From Przewalskia tangutica (Eukaryota > Streptophyta > Magnoliopsida > Solanales > Solanaceae): DNA of 64,000 bases. How positions within the stretch are numbered: position 1 is the first letter of the stretch; every line of letters begins with the position of its first letter. Positions 34,501-46,388 of the stretch are shown here, piece by piece. The translations under genes were made by a program, and so were the position numbers. Under the pieces are notes generated by a model. It was not told the origin of the DNA and ran no database searches. It was given only the letters and a program-made list of their open reading frames with translations. The stretch is from the NCBI GenBank assembly GCA_029844215.1, contig CM056733.1, forward strand, positions 49,055,142 to 49,119,141. Reading direction: 5' to 3'.

Positions 34501-35254
34501 TTTATAGCAAACCCAAATGCCAACCAATGGCCAAGATCAAGCCATGTGCAAGGCAAGTGTAAGGCCTTGATCAAGCCAAGTGCACCCTAACCCCTACTCC
34601 ACAAAACATGGCACAAGACAAGCCACAAAACAAGGCCAAAACAAGGCACAAAACAAGGAACCAATAGGGCCAAAAACGTGAGCCAAAAGATCAAGCCAAT
34701 TCGTGAACCACCTCTTCCACTTGACGCCCACTGTTCAATGTGAGGTGACACATGACCCCCTCCCGTTGGTCCAAAATGTTTCGTCTCTCGGAAAAATCCG
34801 CAAAAATTAAAAAGGTCATAGCCGGAATTTTCCCTACGAAAGCTGTGGAAACGTTTCGTCGGAAAACGACTCTAGTCGGCACTTGTGCCCAAATGTAACT
34901 TTGGCGAGCCACTCAGGCGGGGTGACACGTGTCACCCTCCTATTGGCCCTCAAAACGCGTCTTTCAAAAATCTCCACAATGGCCAAAATCTCAAAACAAA
35001 GTGGGCCCTACAAAGCGTAAATTTCTCCGTGGGCCCAGCGTGACCATTTCCGAAAATAAAATCTCAAAATTCTAATATAATCTATGAAGTCCAAATACCA
35101 AATCTGGGAATCCAATTCCCATTAACGAACCTTTTTCTTCACAATTAACCGAAACTTTTCCGTCGAAAACTCACATCTTTCTTTCTTTTCAAAAATTTAC
35201 GCGTACACTGCACGTACGTCCTCACATACATACCCTGCAACTACGGGTATAACA
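31513..35254 (-). repeat. 3' LTR of element E
   Basis: Starts (plus reading) ATAACGCCCGAACGGGC, two bases eroded against TGTAACGCCCGAACCGGGC in the partner LTR. Tandem M2-type repeats near 32205-32415, TATA at about 34497-34508, palindrome GGTGACACGTGTCACC at 34920-34937. Confidence 0.9.
32205..32415 (-). repeat. M2-type tandem repeats in E 3' LTR
   Basis: About three to four units of roughly 60 bp, each with GGCAAGTACGAG and GGATACCA-type blocks (minus: CGTACTTGCC). The partner LTR has them at 37930-38130. Confidence 0.65.
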
Positions 35255-35292
35255 TTCTCCCCGCCTTAGAAACATTCGTCCCGAATGTTCCT
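35255..35292 (-). other. Polypurine tract and pre-PPT hairpin (element E)
   Basis: Minus AAGGCGGGGAGAA beside the LTR, then a perfect inverted repeat with arms AACATTCG and CGAATGTT (35271-35289). Confidence 0.75.
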
Positions 35293-35600
35293 TCTCAAGA
35301 CGGATATCGATGAAGTTCCTCTAACAAGTTGTCAACGCGCGGCAGCGCGAAATAACACGTTATCTTCCTTCCTTACTCGTCGTGCCCTTCTCGAACACTT
35401 GAACTCTCGGTATGTACCATACTTGATCATTACTTCCGTTCGAAAATCTCTGAGTCACTACCTCCAAACTTGGTCATCTTACTAACCTCAAACTTCCTTA
35501 AGGCCATTCCCGCCTTTACGAACCGCTTGCGGTCGAACGCGTCCACGAACTCATACGATGATCATACAAACTTGGGCCTAGCGTCCTCGTGACCTACCAC
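35293..35600 (-). pseudogene. Residual 3' pol sequence (element E)
   Basis: Equivalent to 11050-11345 of B in reverse: the same junction joins the start of the integrase core to the extreme pol end, leaving no domain. The shared breakpoint groups B and E. Confidence 0.55.
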
Positions 35601-35890
35601 TGGCGGGACCACCCAGAACTGGCCCACCCCAAACCGGGTTACGGTTTGACCATAAATGGTCCTAAACCCGACCCCAACCGCTAACTCTTGTTCCCGATCC
35701 GAACAATCTTACTATTTCACATCATGAAAGCTACCACTTCCATCTCACACTACCGAGGACTTACCCTTTTCACTAACTGTGTTTCTAAATCACATTTTAG
35801 CACAAAGCTATCCAAACATAACATTAAACACATCAACAACATAAACAAAACTCTAGAGGTTAAGGATATACGAAACTAGGCGGTTCAAGG
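35601..35890 (-). other. Non-coding spacer (element E)
   Basis: Matches the B spacer, including CTCTAGAGGTTAAGGATATA (plus reading) near 35853; the GCGGGTCAACCCGC palindrome is eroded here. Confidence 0.55.
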
Positions 35891-37029
35891 CGCTAAGCTG
35901 AACTCCCACCGCGACCTCTGGGGCCTTCCGGTGTGCGAACATCCTGCCAGCTACGGAAGGTGAAGAACCCGAATCGCTGCTCTAGTAGTCCATGCTATCC
36001 TACCAGTGCTACCACAGTCGGACGATCTCTTGCGGATGGCCTGCTGGCGCAAAATAACAATCTCAGAGTTAGTACGACACCCTCCCTTATGAAGCTTTCC
36101 ACTGGCACCGAGACAAGGGCAACCTCATCCGCGAGCACTCCGCTCTCCCGAAAATCTGAAACACAGGAGCCCAGGCACGCTCCGAATATCCCGAAGGTCC
36201 CGAAGCGTGGAGGACCACTGCATCTTGGAGGTACATAACTAGTCTGCTTCTGAGGCGGTCCGCCTCGAAAGTCACCAAAGGACCTGCTGTTACGGCCTCT
36301 TCTGTGACTTTGGTCATTCGTCGATTTATCCGCTCCTCACATCCAAGTGTATACGCTGCGTGCGGCAATGTCCATGCCGGTGAAGAGCTACACCGAACAA
36401 CTCTGCAAGGCAATCATCGAGCCTCGTAACATATCGGTGCACTCGATCCTCCATACTAGCTACTAACGGGGACGTCTGGGCCAATGAGTCGAACTCCACA
36501 TTGTACTCCCGAACGTGCGCGGATTACCGTAACACCAAAAATCACGGCCGAGCCCTCCTATCCGGGAGGCAAGAAATGTGCAAGAAAGGCCTCGAGAACT
36601 CGTTCCATACCGCTGGAAGTGCATGCTCTCCACAGACAGCTCAAGAATCAAACGATCGGCTGCGGTATCACGCGATTGATGTGAACCTAGAACCACCGAC
36701 TCGATCTCCGATGCCTTGATCACTCTCATGATCAGAATCGTCGGATGAACTCCTGCGGATCATCCTCGTGCCTCGACCCATAAAACTCGCGGCTCTGACT
36801 CGAGAAAATCCGTAGCCTCGAACTATCGATCTAGGGTGAACCACTGGTCTTCGAACCGCTGCGTCCGGCTATCCTCAATGCGGCCTGACCACGGCCATTA
36901 ATCGGGCCCACTCGCGTAACTCATCTCCTCTGCTCGGTGCGGATCGAGGCTCAGTCTTGTGGTCTCTGCCGCTTGCTCTCGCAGATCCTCTGCCTTGCCG
37001 CCCGGGCGGGTTGCCTTACGGCGAGGCAT
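35891..37029 (-). pseudogene. gag: gag of element E, frameshifted
   Basis: ATG at 37029 on minus aligns with the family gag start. The capsid domain is spread over frames at 36380-36730 (VIKASEIESVVLGSHQSRDT, the HFQRYGTSSRGLS segment, then the LDDYL-type region). The glycine/arginine-rich GPLVTFEADR part lies at 36200-36290. The zinc-knuckle region at 35990-36110 is degenerate: only single cysteines can be placed. Because the LTRs of E are nearly identical, this much damage in gag is surprising and supports consensus error as a partial cause. Confidence 0.65.
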
Positions 37030-37138
37030 AATCGGTAAAAAGCGGTATGTCGGAGGGTCCAATCTTATCACACGGCTCTAAGGCACGATCTCGTAATGAG
37101 AAGAATGGAAACCAATCCTAAATGTCCTATAGCCTCAC

Positions 37139-37172
37139 GATTATAGATGTGGTGCACAACACATCGATAATC
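37139..37172 (-). other. Leader stem-loop (DIS-like), element E
   Basis: 5' arm (minus) GATTATCGATGTG, loop palindrome GTGCAC, 3' arm CACATCTATAATC: the A-U version of the covarying pair, as in B. Confidence 0.7.
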
Positions 37173-37219
37173 AAGACTCTACTAGACACGATGCGTAGAC
37201 ACTTTCCGAAGGATTAATC

Positions 37220-37230
37220 GCTCGATACCA
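37220..37230 (-). other. tRNA primer-binding site (element E)
   Basis: Minus TGGTATCGAGC, six bases from the LTR end. Confidence 0.8.
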
Positions 37231-40200
37231 CTTTGTAACGCCCGAACCGGGCAGATTCTTTGTGCCTTACCGGGCACCCTAGTGATACAACATCGAGAAA
37301 ACCGGCGGAAAATAAAACATGAATCATGAAACAAGAGATATAATAAATAAGCAGGCCAACCAAAGCGATTGCCTTGATATACATAAACACGAGCAGTTTA
37401 ATCCTTTTACAACCCCGCCACACAAGATTACTACAGACCTCTAAGATTTATACAACAACTATGACGGGACGGGGCCCGCCATACCACGAACGTCTGAGAA
37501 CTTACGGACTCGGGTAACATACCAAAGATAAGCCTCCGACGGAACGGAGCTTCCCAAAACGTGAAATGAGATCCTAGCGGGGATCGACGGTAGATGTACC
37601 TCTACTGCGGCATGAACGGCAACCCGAAGGAGGTCGATAACAGTACTAAGTATGTGAAATCGTAAATCGTAATGAAATCATAATAGTCTATAAAGCGGGA
37701 GACATGTATGATGACCAAACTACAATATATAACATATAACCGATTCACATCAAGACAGGACTCACGCTCCAAATTATCACTCGTGCGTGGAATTTCTTCC
37801 TCATCACTGCAGATTTATGATATAACAATACCAAGGATTATACATGAACACCATGTCCACTGTGTTATAAAAACCGTGCAGACAAGTATAACTACGAATC
37901 CGACCGTACCAATAATACAATGCAACCAAAACACGGCCGTCACGGGGCAAGTGCGAGCCGACTCTGGGATACCAAGGCGGTCACGCGGTGGCAGGGGCAA
38001 GTACGGTGACCACGAGGACGGCGTATCACGAAACTTCGTCACTATCTTGAGCAGGGCAAGTCGAGGGTGACTACGGATACCAAGGCGAATCGATCACGAG
38101 GCGGGGCAAATCGAGCCGACCACCGGATACCCAGCCGAACAAGAAGAAACCTCAACTCAACCGGCCCATCGAGACGCGGTAACCACGAAACACCACACTT
38201 GCACAACAAAGGCTATCATCACAAGCATAGGCAAGTTTCACAACAACAAGCATAGGAATGTTTCACCACAACAAGCATAGGCAAGTTTCACATCACTCAA
38301 AGTACCTTCATTTTATGCCAAAGTCCGGTTTCAACTCCTAAAGTACTACGACGTCGTTAAGTTCTTTTAAAGAGATCCATTACTTATTAAAGTCACCGAT
38401 ACGTAGTATTAGAATGACCCCACATTCCTTTTCAAAATCAAGTAACAACATTCTTTTCCTAAGTTCCGGTTGCCTAGTTTTGATTACTCAAGCTTCTCAT
38501 TTTCAAATGGTTTCATAGTTCATAAACTTAATAAATTGATACCGTTTTAGAACAATTGAGTAATCTAAGTATCTCGTGAGAGTAGGTTCTTCTTGTTTAC
38601 AACATTCTTATTACAAGACCATGATCTAGAAAATGTAATATCATTTTGTCTCATCTTAGTTTCTATGCGGATGGAGGTTTCTACGGTTTTAATACAATTC
38701 ATCATTATTCAATACATTTTCCTTTATTAACGCTGCGGTGATGCGTCGATACACATTCGATTTCAAATCGAAGAAACATTATCCTTTAAATAAAACCAAG
38801 TACTCATTACTCACGAATGAGGTTTCACATAAACATCCACATTAAAACAAATAAGTTAAGTCTCTTATCTTATAAGATCAAGTCTCTTAACTTCTAACAT
38901 CGATAAACCATTTTCTTTACCTCTCTTAAGACATTATACCTAACTCCCATCAAGCTAGTATAACTCTTTTAAAACCTTTAAAACCAAGTGTTACTCTCCT
39001 TCAAAACGATTTAGAAATCTTTTGAAATACATCAAGTTCTTTATTATAACTAGCGGTTATAATTCACATCGATTACCTTTTAAAACCACAAAGTATTTTC
39101 TTACCTACATAAAGTCGTTATAACAACTTCCCATAAAGCCGTTATAACACTTTATGTTTTAAGAACAATCAAACACGATTAACACGTATGCGTCACCGTA
39201 CTACATAGTTCACACAAATCATGCTAGAAGAGATAGGAAGAGGTTCACATACCTCGCGACGATTTAACGACAATAAGCAAAATGCTCAAGTACTACAACC
39301 TTGCTAGCCCTTTCCACTCCTCGAGTAGAATACGCTACTCTTAGTACTTTCACCTATAAAGGCCACAAACGTCTATTAAAATCTTAAACACACGTTCCCA
39401 TCTTTCTACCGAAAATTCGGCCACTCCCCATGACAGCGTAAATCTCCTCCTCTATCGAGTCGGCTACCAAGCCAACAGGGGTTAACACGCCTAACCGGAC
39501 GCGTACAATTCTACTACACAATAATGCTACATAAGTCTCAGAATACAACCCTAGGTAATTACAGTTCAGTTCTTCTCTTTATTAACCTTCTATGTGATTA
39601 CTGTTCAATTCTTCATTCTTCAGGCTTAAGTCAAAAGACATTGCCATAATACTAAGTTCAGTTCTATATATAGTATATAACGCTATATATTCAACACTTA
39701 TGTAATTTCCAATTACAATAGGGGGACAAGATATTTACCTCGATAAGCCCAAAAATTATCCGAGTTTTAAAGTCGCTCCTGAGCAAGGTTTAGCTCCACT
39801 CCGCGCGCTCCAAACCACTCCAAACAACCCTTAGAAGTTCTAACCAACTTCTACTCACATACTTCAACCAACGATGAAGATTTCCTTAGGGTTTCGGTTT
39901 GAGACTAAAAGGACGAAAGGTAGTATTCCTGACTACGTAAAGAGGTATCTTTGGAATACTACAAGGCACAAGGCTAAGGTATTTTGGACATTATAACAAT
40001 ACTTAGGAGAGTATTTCTATACCACAACAAAGGGTATTATACGAAAACAACTAGGCTAGGGGGTACCCAGCTGAACCTCACAGTGAGAGGAGAGACCTCT
40101 CGGCGAGGCCACTTTCAAGGAGAGGGCTCTTGGGCGAGTCAACAAGAGGGAGGGGAGGGATTCAAGACTTGGAAACATTTGTGGATGAATGAAGTCTTCA

Positions 40201-40461
40201 CAAAGGGGGGGGTATTTATAGCAAACCCAAATGCCAACCAATGGCCAAGATCAAGCCATGTGCAAGGCAAGTGTAAGGCCTTGATCAAGCCAAGTGCACC
40301 CTAACCCCTACTCCACAAAACATGGCACAAGACAAGCCACAAAACAAGGCCAAAACAAGGCACAAAACAAGGAACCAATAGGGCCAAAAACGTGAGCCAA
40401 AAGATCAAGCCAATTCGTGAACCACCTCTTCCACTTGGACGCCCACTTGCTTCCAATGTGA

Positions 40462-40479
40462 GGGTGACACATGTCACCC
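40462..40479. promoter_or_regulatory. Near-palindrome GGGTGACACATGTCACCC in U3
   Basis: An 18-bp inverted repeat (two central mismatches) between the TATA box and the perfect palindrome further upstream. Related versions occur in all LTRs, for instance near 52290 and 61888. Confidence 0.5.
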
Positions 40480-40640
40480 TCCCGTTGGTCCAAAATGTTT
40501 CGTCTCTCGGAAAAATCCGCAAAAATTAAAAAGGTCATAGCCGGAATTTTCCCTACGAAAGCTGTGGAAACGTTTCGTCGGAAAACGACTCTAGTCGGCA
40601 CTTGTGCCCAAATGTAACTTTGGCCAAGCCACCTAGGCGG

Positions 40641-40658
40641 GGGTGACACGTGTCACCC
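40641..40658. promoter_or_regulatory. Perfect palindrome GGGTGACACGTGTCACCC with G-box core
   Basis: All 18 bases are self-complementary with CACGTG, the plant G-box core bound by bZIP and bHLH factors. It lies about 330 nt inside the LTR and about 430 nt upstream of the TATA box. Confidence 0.55.
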
Positions 40659-40982
40659 TCCTATTGGCCCTCAAAAACGTCTTTCGAAAAATCTCCACAA
40701 TGGCCAAAATCTCGAAAACAAAGTGGGCCCCACAAAACCGTAAATTTCTCCCGTGGGCCCCACGTGACCATTTCCGAAAATAAAATCTCAAAATTCTAAT
40801 ATAATCTATGAAGTCCAAATACCAAATCTGGGAATCCAATTCCCATTAACGAACCTTTTTCTTCACAATTAACCGGAAACTTTTCCGTCGAAAACTCACA
40901 TCTTTCTTTCTTTTCAAAAATTTCTGCCGTACACTCGTACGTACGTCCTCACATACATACCCTGCAACTACGGGGTATAACA

Positions 40983-42742
40983 GAATCCCCCGCATCAGGC
41001 TAAACACCCGGAATGATCAATCCTGGAGCATACCATCGCCCGTAGTCTCACAGACCGCGTGAGTATAGACGCGTCGAGAAGCGACCACCGATATAACGAT
41101 CGAGGGTAGGTGATACAATAACAGTACAACGGACTTACCGGTTAGCAACGTAAGCACAGCAAGAATGACCCCCTTACACAGCATTTCAAGACACTAACCC
41201 AGGTAGCATCATAATAGGTTTACTTATCACACAAATCTTACTACACTTAACAGAAATCAATACAAGGATTTTATAAACAAACAAGTAAACAGTTCCTTCT
41301 TATCTTTCTTAAGTTGTTATATCTAACTTCCCATAAAGCTAGTATAACTCTTAAGCTTTTGTTTTAAAAACCAAATATTTATCTTCTGTTAAAAAATGAT
41401 TCAGTATTCTTTTGAAATGCTTTCAGTTCTTTATTATTCAGGCTTAAGCCGTGAGGCATTGCCGTAAGTATTATTCGTGCTTAAGCGTGAGGCATTCTGT
41501 AAGTATTATTCGAGCTTAAGCGTGAGGCATTGCCGTAAGTATTATTCAGCTTAAGTCAAAGACATTGCCGTAGTTATTATTCGATTAACACGTATGCGTC
41601 TGGTACTATATATATATTGTAAAATATCATGCTTTAGGAAGAATCACATACCTTCCGTGAAAACCACCGCCAAGTTGAATATGTCGCGTGAGAGTCAGCC
41701 TATAATAGTCACGACATCTATCAAAGACTACTCAAGGTCATTCTAAACAGAGGGTTCACAATTACGGATAGTCGGGCAAGACCACTGCAGGTGAGCTATA
41801 TAAGTCTACTGTAAAAACAGTCCTATGTGAGTACAGTTCAATTATTCTTCTTTTAAACCCTTCTACTGTGATAACAGTTCAATTCTATTCTGTAATATCC
41901 TTCTAAGTATTTAATACTTATTCTTATTCTACTACAGTAAGTATTCTCTAATTCAAAAGAGGGTTAGGATTTGTTACCTCGGTAAGCCCAATAATATCCT
42001 AGATAAAGTCGCGCCTGAGCAAGGTTTAGCTCCTAAGTTGTACGCTCCGGTAGCTCCAAGAAACCTTAGAAGTTCTTAACAACTTCTACAAAGGACTAAG
42101 GGATTTGGGCTAGGGTATTTTGGGCATTATAACAATACTAGAAGACAACTTTTCTACCAAGGGAGGGGGGGTAGATTTCGGCTAGGCTAGGGGGGGTAGG
42201 CCCTCGGCCAAACTCACTCAAAGGGGGGGGAGGTGTTGGACGAAAGGCTTAAGGGAGAGGAGAGGATTTTTCAAGACTTGGAAGATAACTTTGTGGATGA
42301 AGAACTCTTCATCTAAAGGGGGGTATTTATAGCTCAAGCCTTGGCCAACCAATGGCCAAGATGAAGACAAGTGCAAGGCAAGTGTAGGGTGAAGATTTAC
42401 TCTACACAAATATCCTACCAACTCCTTGACTTGTGCACAAGGCACAAAAAACGTGCTCACCTTTGCCCAATTCGTCCAAATGGACGATTTCAAGTCCATC
42501 AATTGGAGGGTGACAAGTGTCGCCCTCCCGTTGGTCCAAAATGTTTCGTCTCTCGGAAAAATCCGCAAAAATTAGTAATGGCATAGCCGGAATTTTCCCT
42601 ACGAAAGCTGTGAAAACGTTTCGTCGGAAAACGATTCTTTTAGCGAGTTGTGTACAAAAAAAAACGTCCAAGGCTAACTTTAAGGCCAAACTTTTTGTAC
42701 GTATTCCCTTACGTACATACTCTGGAAATACGGGGTATAACA
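40983..42742 (-). repeat. LTR of element F, right part
   Basis: Resumes the LTR interrupted at 31512 (first five bases are the duplicated GAATC). TATA box at 42322-42333, GAGGGTGACAAGTGTCGCCC-type palindrome near 42508, terminus GGGGTATAACA at 42742. The flank beyond is LINE sequence, so F inserted into the LINE. Confidence 0.85.
41433..41580 (-). repeat. Four-unit 36-38 bp tandem repeat (F LTR)
   Basis: Units begin ATTATTCAGGCTTAAGC and end GGCATTGCCGTAAGT. C LTRs have two units; K, near 62695-62765, has two reversed. Confidence 0.8.
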
Positions 42743-42788
42743 GTCCTCACTGCCTAATTCTCATAATGGCAGTACACAACATGTTAGG

Positions 42789-43060
42789 ATGAGGGGTGAG
42801 TCAAAACATTCTGATTCTGAGATGCCTATGAACCCGCCACCTTCATTGGATGAAGTGACATCTGGCGGTGCTCTGGAAAAGGCTCACTTGTGTCAAGTAA
42901 CGTTAACTTTGAACGCGGAACATAGCTTGCTGGTACACAAGTTATGGCTTCAGCAACAAAGATGATGGATGGCGAAGTTTTGTCCAAAAAGAATGGGCCA
43001 GCGATGGGAAGCGAAGCGACTAAGCGCGGAGGTGCTAATAAAACCTCCTTTGTTTCCTAA
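42789..43060 (+). pseudogene. LINE ORF1 C-terminal remnant
   Basis: An open stretch from 42789 (MRGESKHSDSEMPMNPPPSL) runs to a stop at 42963-42965. After a frame change, a second frame encodes MDGEVLSKKNGPAMGS and KRGGANKTSFVS and stops at 43058-43060. That stop overlaps the ORF2 start in TAATG. I infer that these are the end of ORF1, the RNA-binding protein, from their position; no zinc knuckle is visible in the piece left. Confidence 0.45.
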
Positions 43061-43695
43061 TGAAAATACTTTGTTGGAATGTCCGTGGTCTTTGCGGACA
43101 AAGGGACTGGGCTGCCACGCAAGCTCTAGTGTGTAGTATCACAAAACAGCATGACGCGGCTATGATTTGTCTATTGGAAACTAAGCTATCTCGGCCAAGG
43201 ACAGAGTCTTTCTCTACTCAAAGATTCAAAGCATGGAAGTTTTGCTCAAATTTGGAATTCATTGGAGGCGGTAGAATGCTATTACTTTGGGATCCTTCCA
43301 GGGTTTGTTGCGAAGTGCTTGGTATGGACTCTCAGCATATCCATGTCCAGGCAAGTTGCAATATAACACAAGTGTCCTTCCTTGCCACATTTGTGTACCC
43401 GGTTTATAGCATCTCGGATAGAAGGATGCTTTGGCATCACCTTTCTCACTTGGGTGTTGGCATCACTAAGCCTTGGATGATTATGGGAGATTTCAACACT
43501 TATTGCTACCCTCATGATAAGGTGGGGGGTCCTCCTCTCACGCCTTATGCACTTAGGGATCTTGGAGATTTCAAGAATTCTCATGGACTAGAAGACGCTC
43601 CTTCTTCCGGTTCCTTCTACACTTGGACGAATGGTTCGATTTGGTCTAAGCTTGATAGAGTGTTGATGAATCAAAGTTGGAGTGATTTGACCTAG
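43060..43695 (+). pseudogene. LINE ORF2 N-terminus: AP-like endonuclease
   Basis: Nicks target DNA to prime reverse transcription. The 211-codon frame starts MKILCWNVRGL (metal-binding Asn in CWN), then CLLETKLS (catalytic Glu), GGRMLLLWD, MIMGDFNTYCYP (GDFN Asp/Asn) and SKLDRVLMN. It stops right after at SDLT; the final SDH motif expected about 15 residues later lies in a damaged stretch at 43720-43740. The start codon is chosen from the homologous MKILCWN start and the TAATG overlap with ORF1. Confidence 0.85.
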
Positions 43696-45400
43696 AATGC
43701 CTGACCAATTTCATGCCTATGGAACTGTCTCGGACATTTGTCTGTGATAGCCACGATTATTGCATCCTATAATGTTGGGAAACGCCTTTCAAGTTCATGA
43801 ATATGTGGCTTTCTCACACCTTTGAGAACATTATGACTTCATGTTGGAGACAAGACATATTGGGAATCGCTCAATTCGTCCTTGCCTCCAAATTGAAAGC
43901 CTTGAAGCAACCTTTAAGGGCTTTGAACATAAGTTACTTTGGAGGTATCGAACAAAGAGCAAAATGGGCAAACATAGAGTTCAACCAGGCTATCAATGCA
44001 CACATGCAAAATCCCTTTGATGAGGAGCTTAAAGCCAAGGTTAAGTCCTCAAGAGCTAGAGCAAACACCTTCTTTGGAAGCCGAAAGACACTTCATAAGG
44101 CGAAGTCAAAGCGAAACACTTGATTGGAAGTGATAGATGTTCCAAATACTTTCATAGTTTGATCAAAAGGAGTAATGTCAGAAACTCCATTAACTTTCTT
44201 GTTAAAGCTAATTGTACTATCACTACATCACAATAAGAAGTTAGGAAGTTTCTCGTTGAATTTTACAAAGATCTATTAGGTACTTCCCGACCCACTACCA
44301 ACTTTGATCCTGAAGTGTTCAACTATGGCCCAAAGCTGAGTGAAGAAGAGAGATTCTGACTTTGCATTTCATCACCCCAAAGGAGATTTGGGAAGCTCTC
44401 TCCGATATAGGCAATGACAAGGCACTGGACCGGATGGTTATCTGGCCTTCTTCAAGAATAGATGGAAAGATGTGGGCCATGATGTTGTAAGATGTGTCCA
44501 AGAGTTCTTCTCTACTGGAGTTCTTTTGAAGCAGGTAAATCATACCATCATTACCCTGCTACCAAAGACTGATCATGATCCCAAGGTAAATGATTTGGGC
44601 CAATCGGATTGACTAATGTGACTATAAGATCATCACAAAGATTCTAGCTAACAGAATGGCATTGATCCTTCCTTCTCTCATTGACAAATCCCAAGGGGCT
44701 TTTGTGAAAGGAAGAAACATGATGGACAACGTATATGTGGCACAAGAGCTTGTGAGAGGATTTAATAGAACCAGAGTCTCACCAAGATGTATGCTTATGG
44801 TGGACCTTCGTAAAGCATTCGATACAGTCTCTTGGAGCTTCCTCGAATTGGTACTAAGAAGTCTAAAATTTCCAGACAGATTTACAAGATGGATCATGGA
44901 ATGTGTTAGCTCAACCTCCTTCTCCCTTTCTATCAATGGTGAGCTACATGGATACTTCAAAGGAAAGCGCGGCCTAAGACAAGGTGATCCTATGTCCCCT
45001 ACTCTCTTTATCTTGTGCATGTAATACCTCTCAAGGCTGCTTAAAATGAAGGCTAAGGCAAGAGCTTTCTCATATTTTCCAAAGTGTAAGAAATTGGGCA
45101 TTACTATCTGGCGTTCGCGGATGACCTCATGCTTTTTGCCAAAGGAGATATATCTTGATTGGGATTCTTATGGATTGTGCGGAAGAGTTGGAGGCTGCCT
45201 CAGGATTAACTCTTAACCCAGCTAAATCCTCTGTCTACTTAGCGGGAATACATTCTACAGTTCGGGACTTGATATTGTCCAGGGTGGGTTTCGCCATTGG
45301 AAGCTTTCGATGCGATACTTGGGGATCCCTTTGTCCCCAATTTAGTCTCGGTGGATCAATTTGCCCCATTCACTAGTGCTATTTCTAATTACATTCAGAA
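43696..45400 (+). pseudogene. LINE ORF2 middle: linker and reverse transcriptase
   Basis: Broken into frames. 43797-44123 is the linker (MWLSHTFENIMTS to SRKTLHKAKSKR). 44340-44600 has TLHFITPKEIWEALSDI and ITLLPKTDHDPK in two frames. 44656-45024 is well kept: QGAFVKGRNMMDN, MLMVDLRKAFDTVSW (first catalytic Asp), GKRGLRQGDPMSPTLF. The FADD box is encoded at 45110-45141 (AFADDLMLFA), one frame off. 45155-45330 adds SGLTLNPAKSSVYLAG. All RT motifs are present and in order, but at least five stops or frame changes separate them. Confidence 0.85.
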
Positions 45401-46388
45401 ATGGGGTATCACACTTTCTTATCTTTGGTAAGCTGGAACTAATCAGGTCGGTTGTCCAAGGGGTTGAGAGCTTTTGGTTCCGGGCACTTCCTATCCCGGC
45501 CACTATTATCAACAAGGTACGATCTGCTTGTATTCAGTTCTTATGGGGTGGGAAACCACCAAGAGTTGCTTGGGATATCATTTGCTTGCCTCAAACTGAA
45601 GGTGGCTTGGGTCTTATGAACATCAAGGAATGGAATCATGCCTTGTTATCCAGGACGATTTGGCAAACTCACACGGAAGCTGATTCTCTTTGGTTCCAAT
45701 GGATCAATAGCCACTATTTGAGAGGTATTGCTATTTGGGACTATGAGGTACGTCCTAGGGACTCCCCCTTATTCAAAAAGATTTGTGGGATTCGCGACAA
45801 ATTTGTTTCTATCTTTGGTAGCCATGGTGATGCTATTGACGGCTTTACAAAATGTTGTGCAACAGTATATTTGATTCAAGCCTCGTGTATGATATCTTGC
45901 GCACTCCGCAAGCTAAAAAGCCTTGGATGTCACAAATTTGGAAAGGCTTCATTCCTCCCAAATTCTCTTTTACTATGTGGCTAAATTGCAGAAAACGGTT
46001 AGCTACAAAGGATACTCTATCATTTCTCAACTTGGAGGATAAATCTTGCGGGTTCTGCAAGCAAGCAAATGAAACAAGGGAACACCTCTTCTTTGCACCT
46101 ATACACATGATTTGGAAGAGCATAAAAGATTGGTTGGGTATTAGAAGAGAGATGACAATTGTTGAAAGCTCCCTTAAATGGATTAAGAAAGAACACCGCG
46201 GGACAAGCATCCGAGCCAAAGCTATTTTGCTTACTTTTTGCATAATGGTTTATGAGATTTGGAGGGCAAGAAACACAATGCTCTTTGAAGGCACAAGCTT
46301 TCCGGCAGAAGAGGTCATTGCAAGAATCAAAACAACATCTTATAGAGTTCTCTATGATTTTATCCCCTCTTGTAATGGCACCTTTTGA
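45401..46388 (+). pseudogene. LINE ORF2 C-terminus with zinc-binding RVT domain
   Basis: 45401-45850 encodes ELIRSVVQGVESFWFRALPI, FLWGGKPPRVAWDIICLP and GGLGLMNIKEWNHALLSRTI, the plant LINE region after the RT. 45852-46388 is open for 178 codons: KPWMSQIWKGFIPPKFSFTM, KSCGFCKQANETREHLFF (Cys-x2-Cys with a later His, zf-RVT type) and EIWRARNTMLFEG, ending in NGTF. One frame change separates the two parts. This domain layout is typical of plant L1-like elements. Confidence 0.85.

Larger units (their letters stand above)
31513..40982 (-). mobile_element. Element E: gag-only Ty3/gypsy element, minus strand
   Basis: LTRs 31513-35254 and 37237-40982 (3742 and 3746 bp, long identical stretches) flank an internal region of only 1982 bp with primer site, leader hairpin, gag, spacer, hairpin and polypurine tract. 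No pol domain is present. With a perfect GAATC duplication and near-identical LTRs this is the youngest-looking insertion in the window, so a pol-less form was recently mobile with enzymes supplied in trans. This is the layout of terminal-repeat elements with GAG (TR-GAG). Confidence 0.85.
37237..40982 (-). repeat. 5' LTR of element E
   Basis: 3.75-kb LTR with terminus GGGGTATAACA at 40982. M2 repeats at 37930-38130, TATA box at 40211-40221, two G-box-like palindromes at 40462-40479 and 40641-40658. Differs from its partner mainly by short indels. Confidence 0.9.

Noticed and set aside
40983..42742. F as a solo LTR
   Set aside because: Primer site and leader follow its U5 end at 30620-30779, so internal sequence was attached; it is a 5' LTR of a truncated or displaced element.
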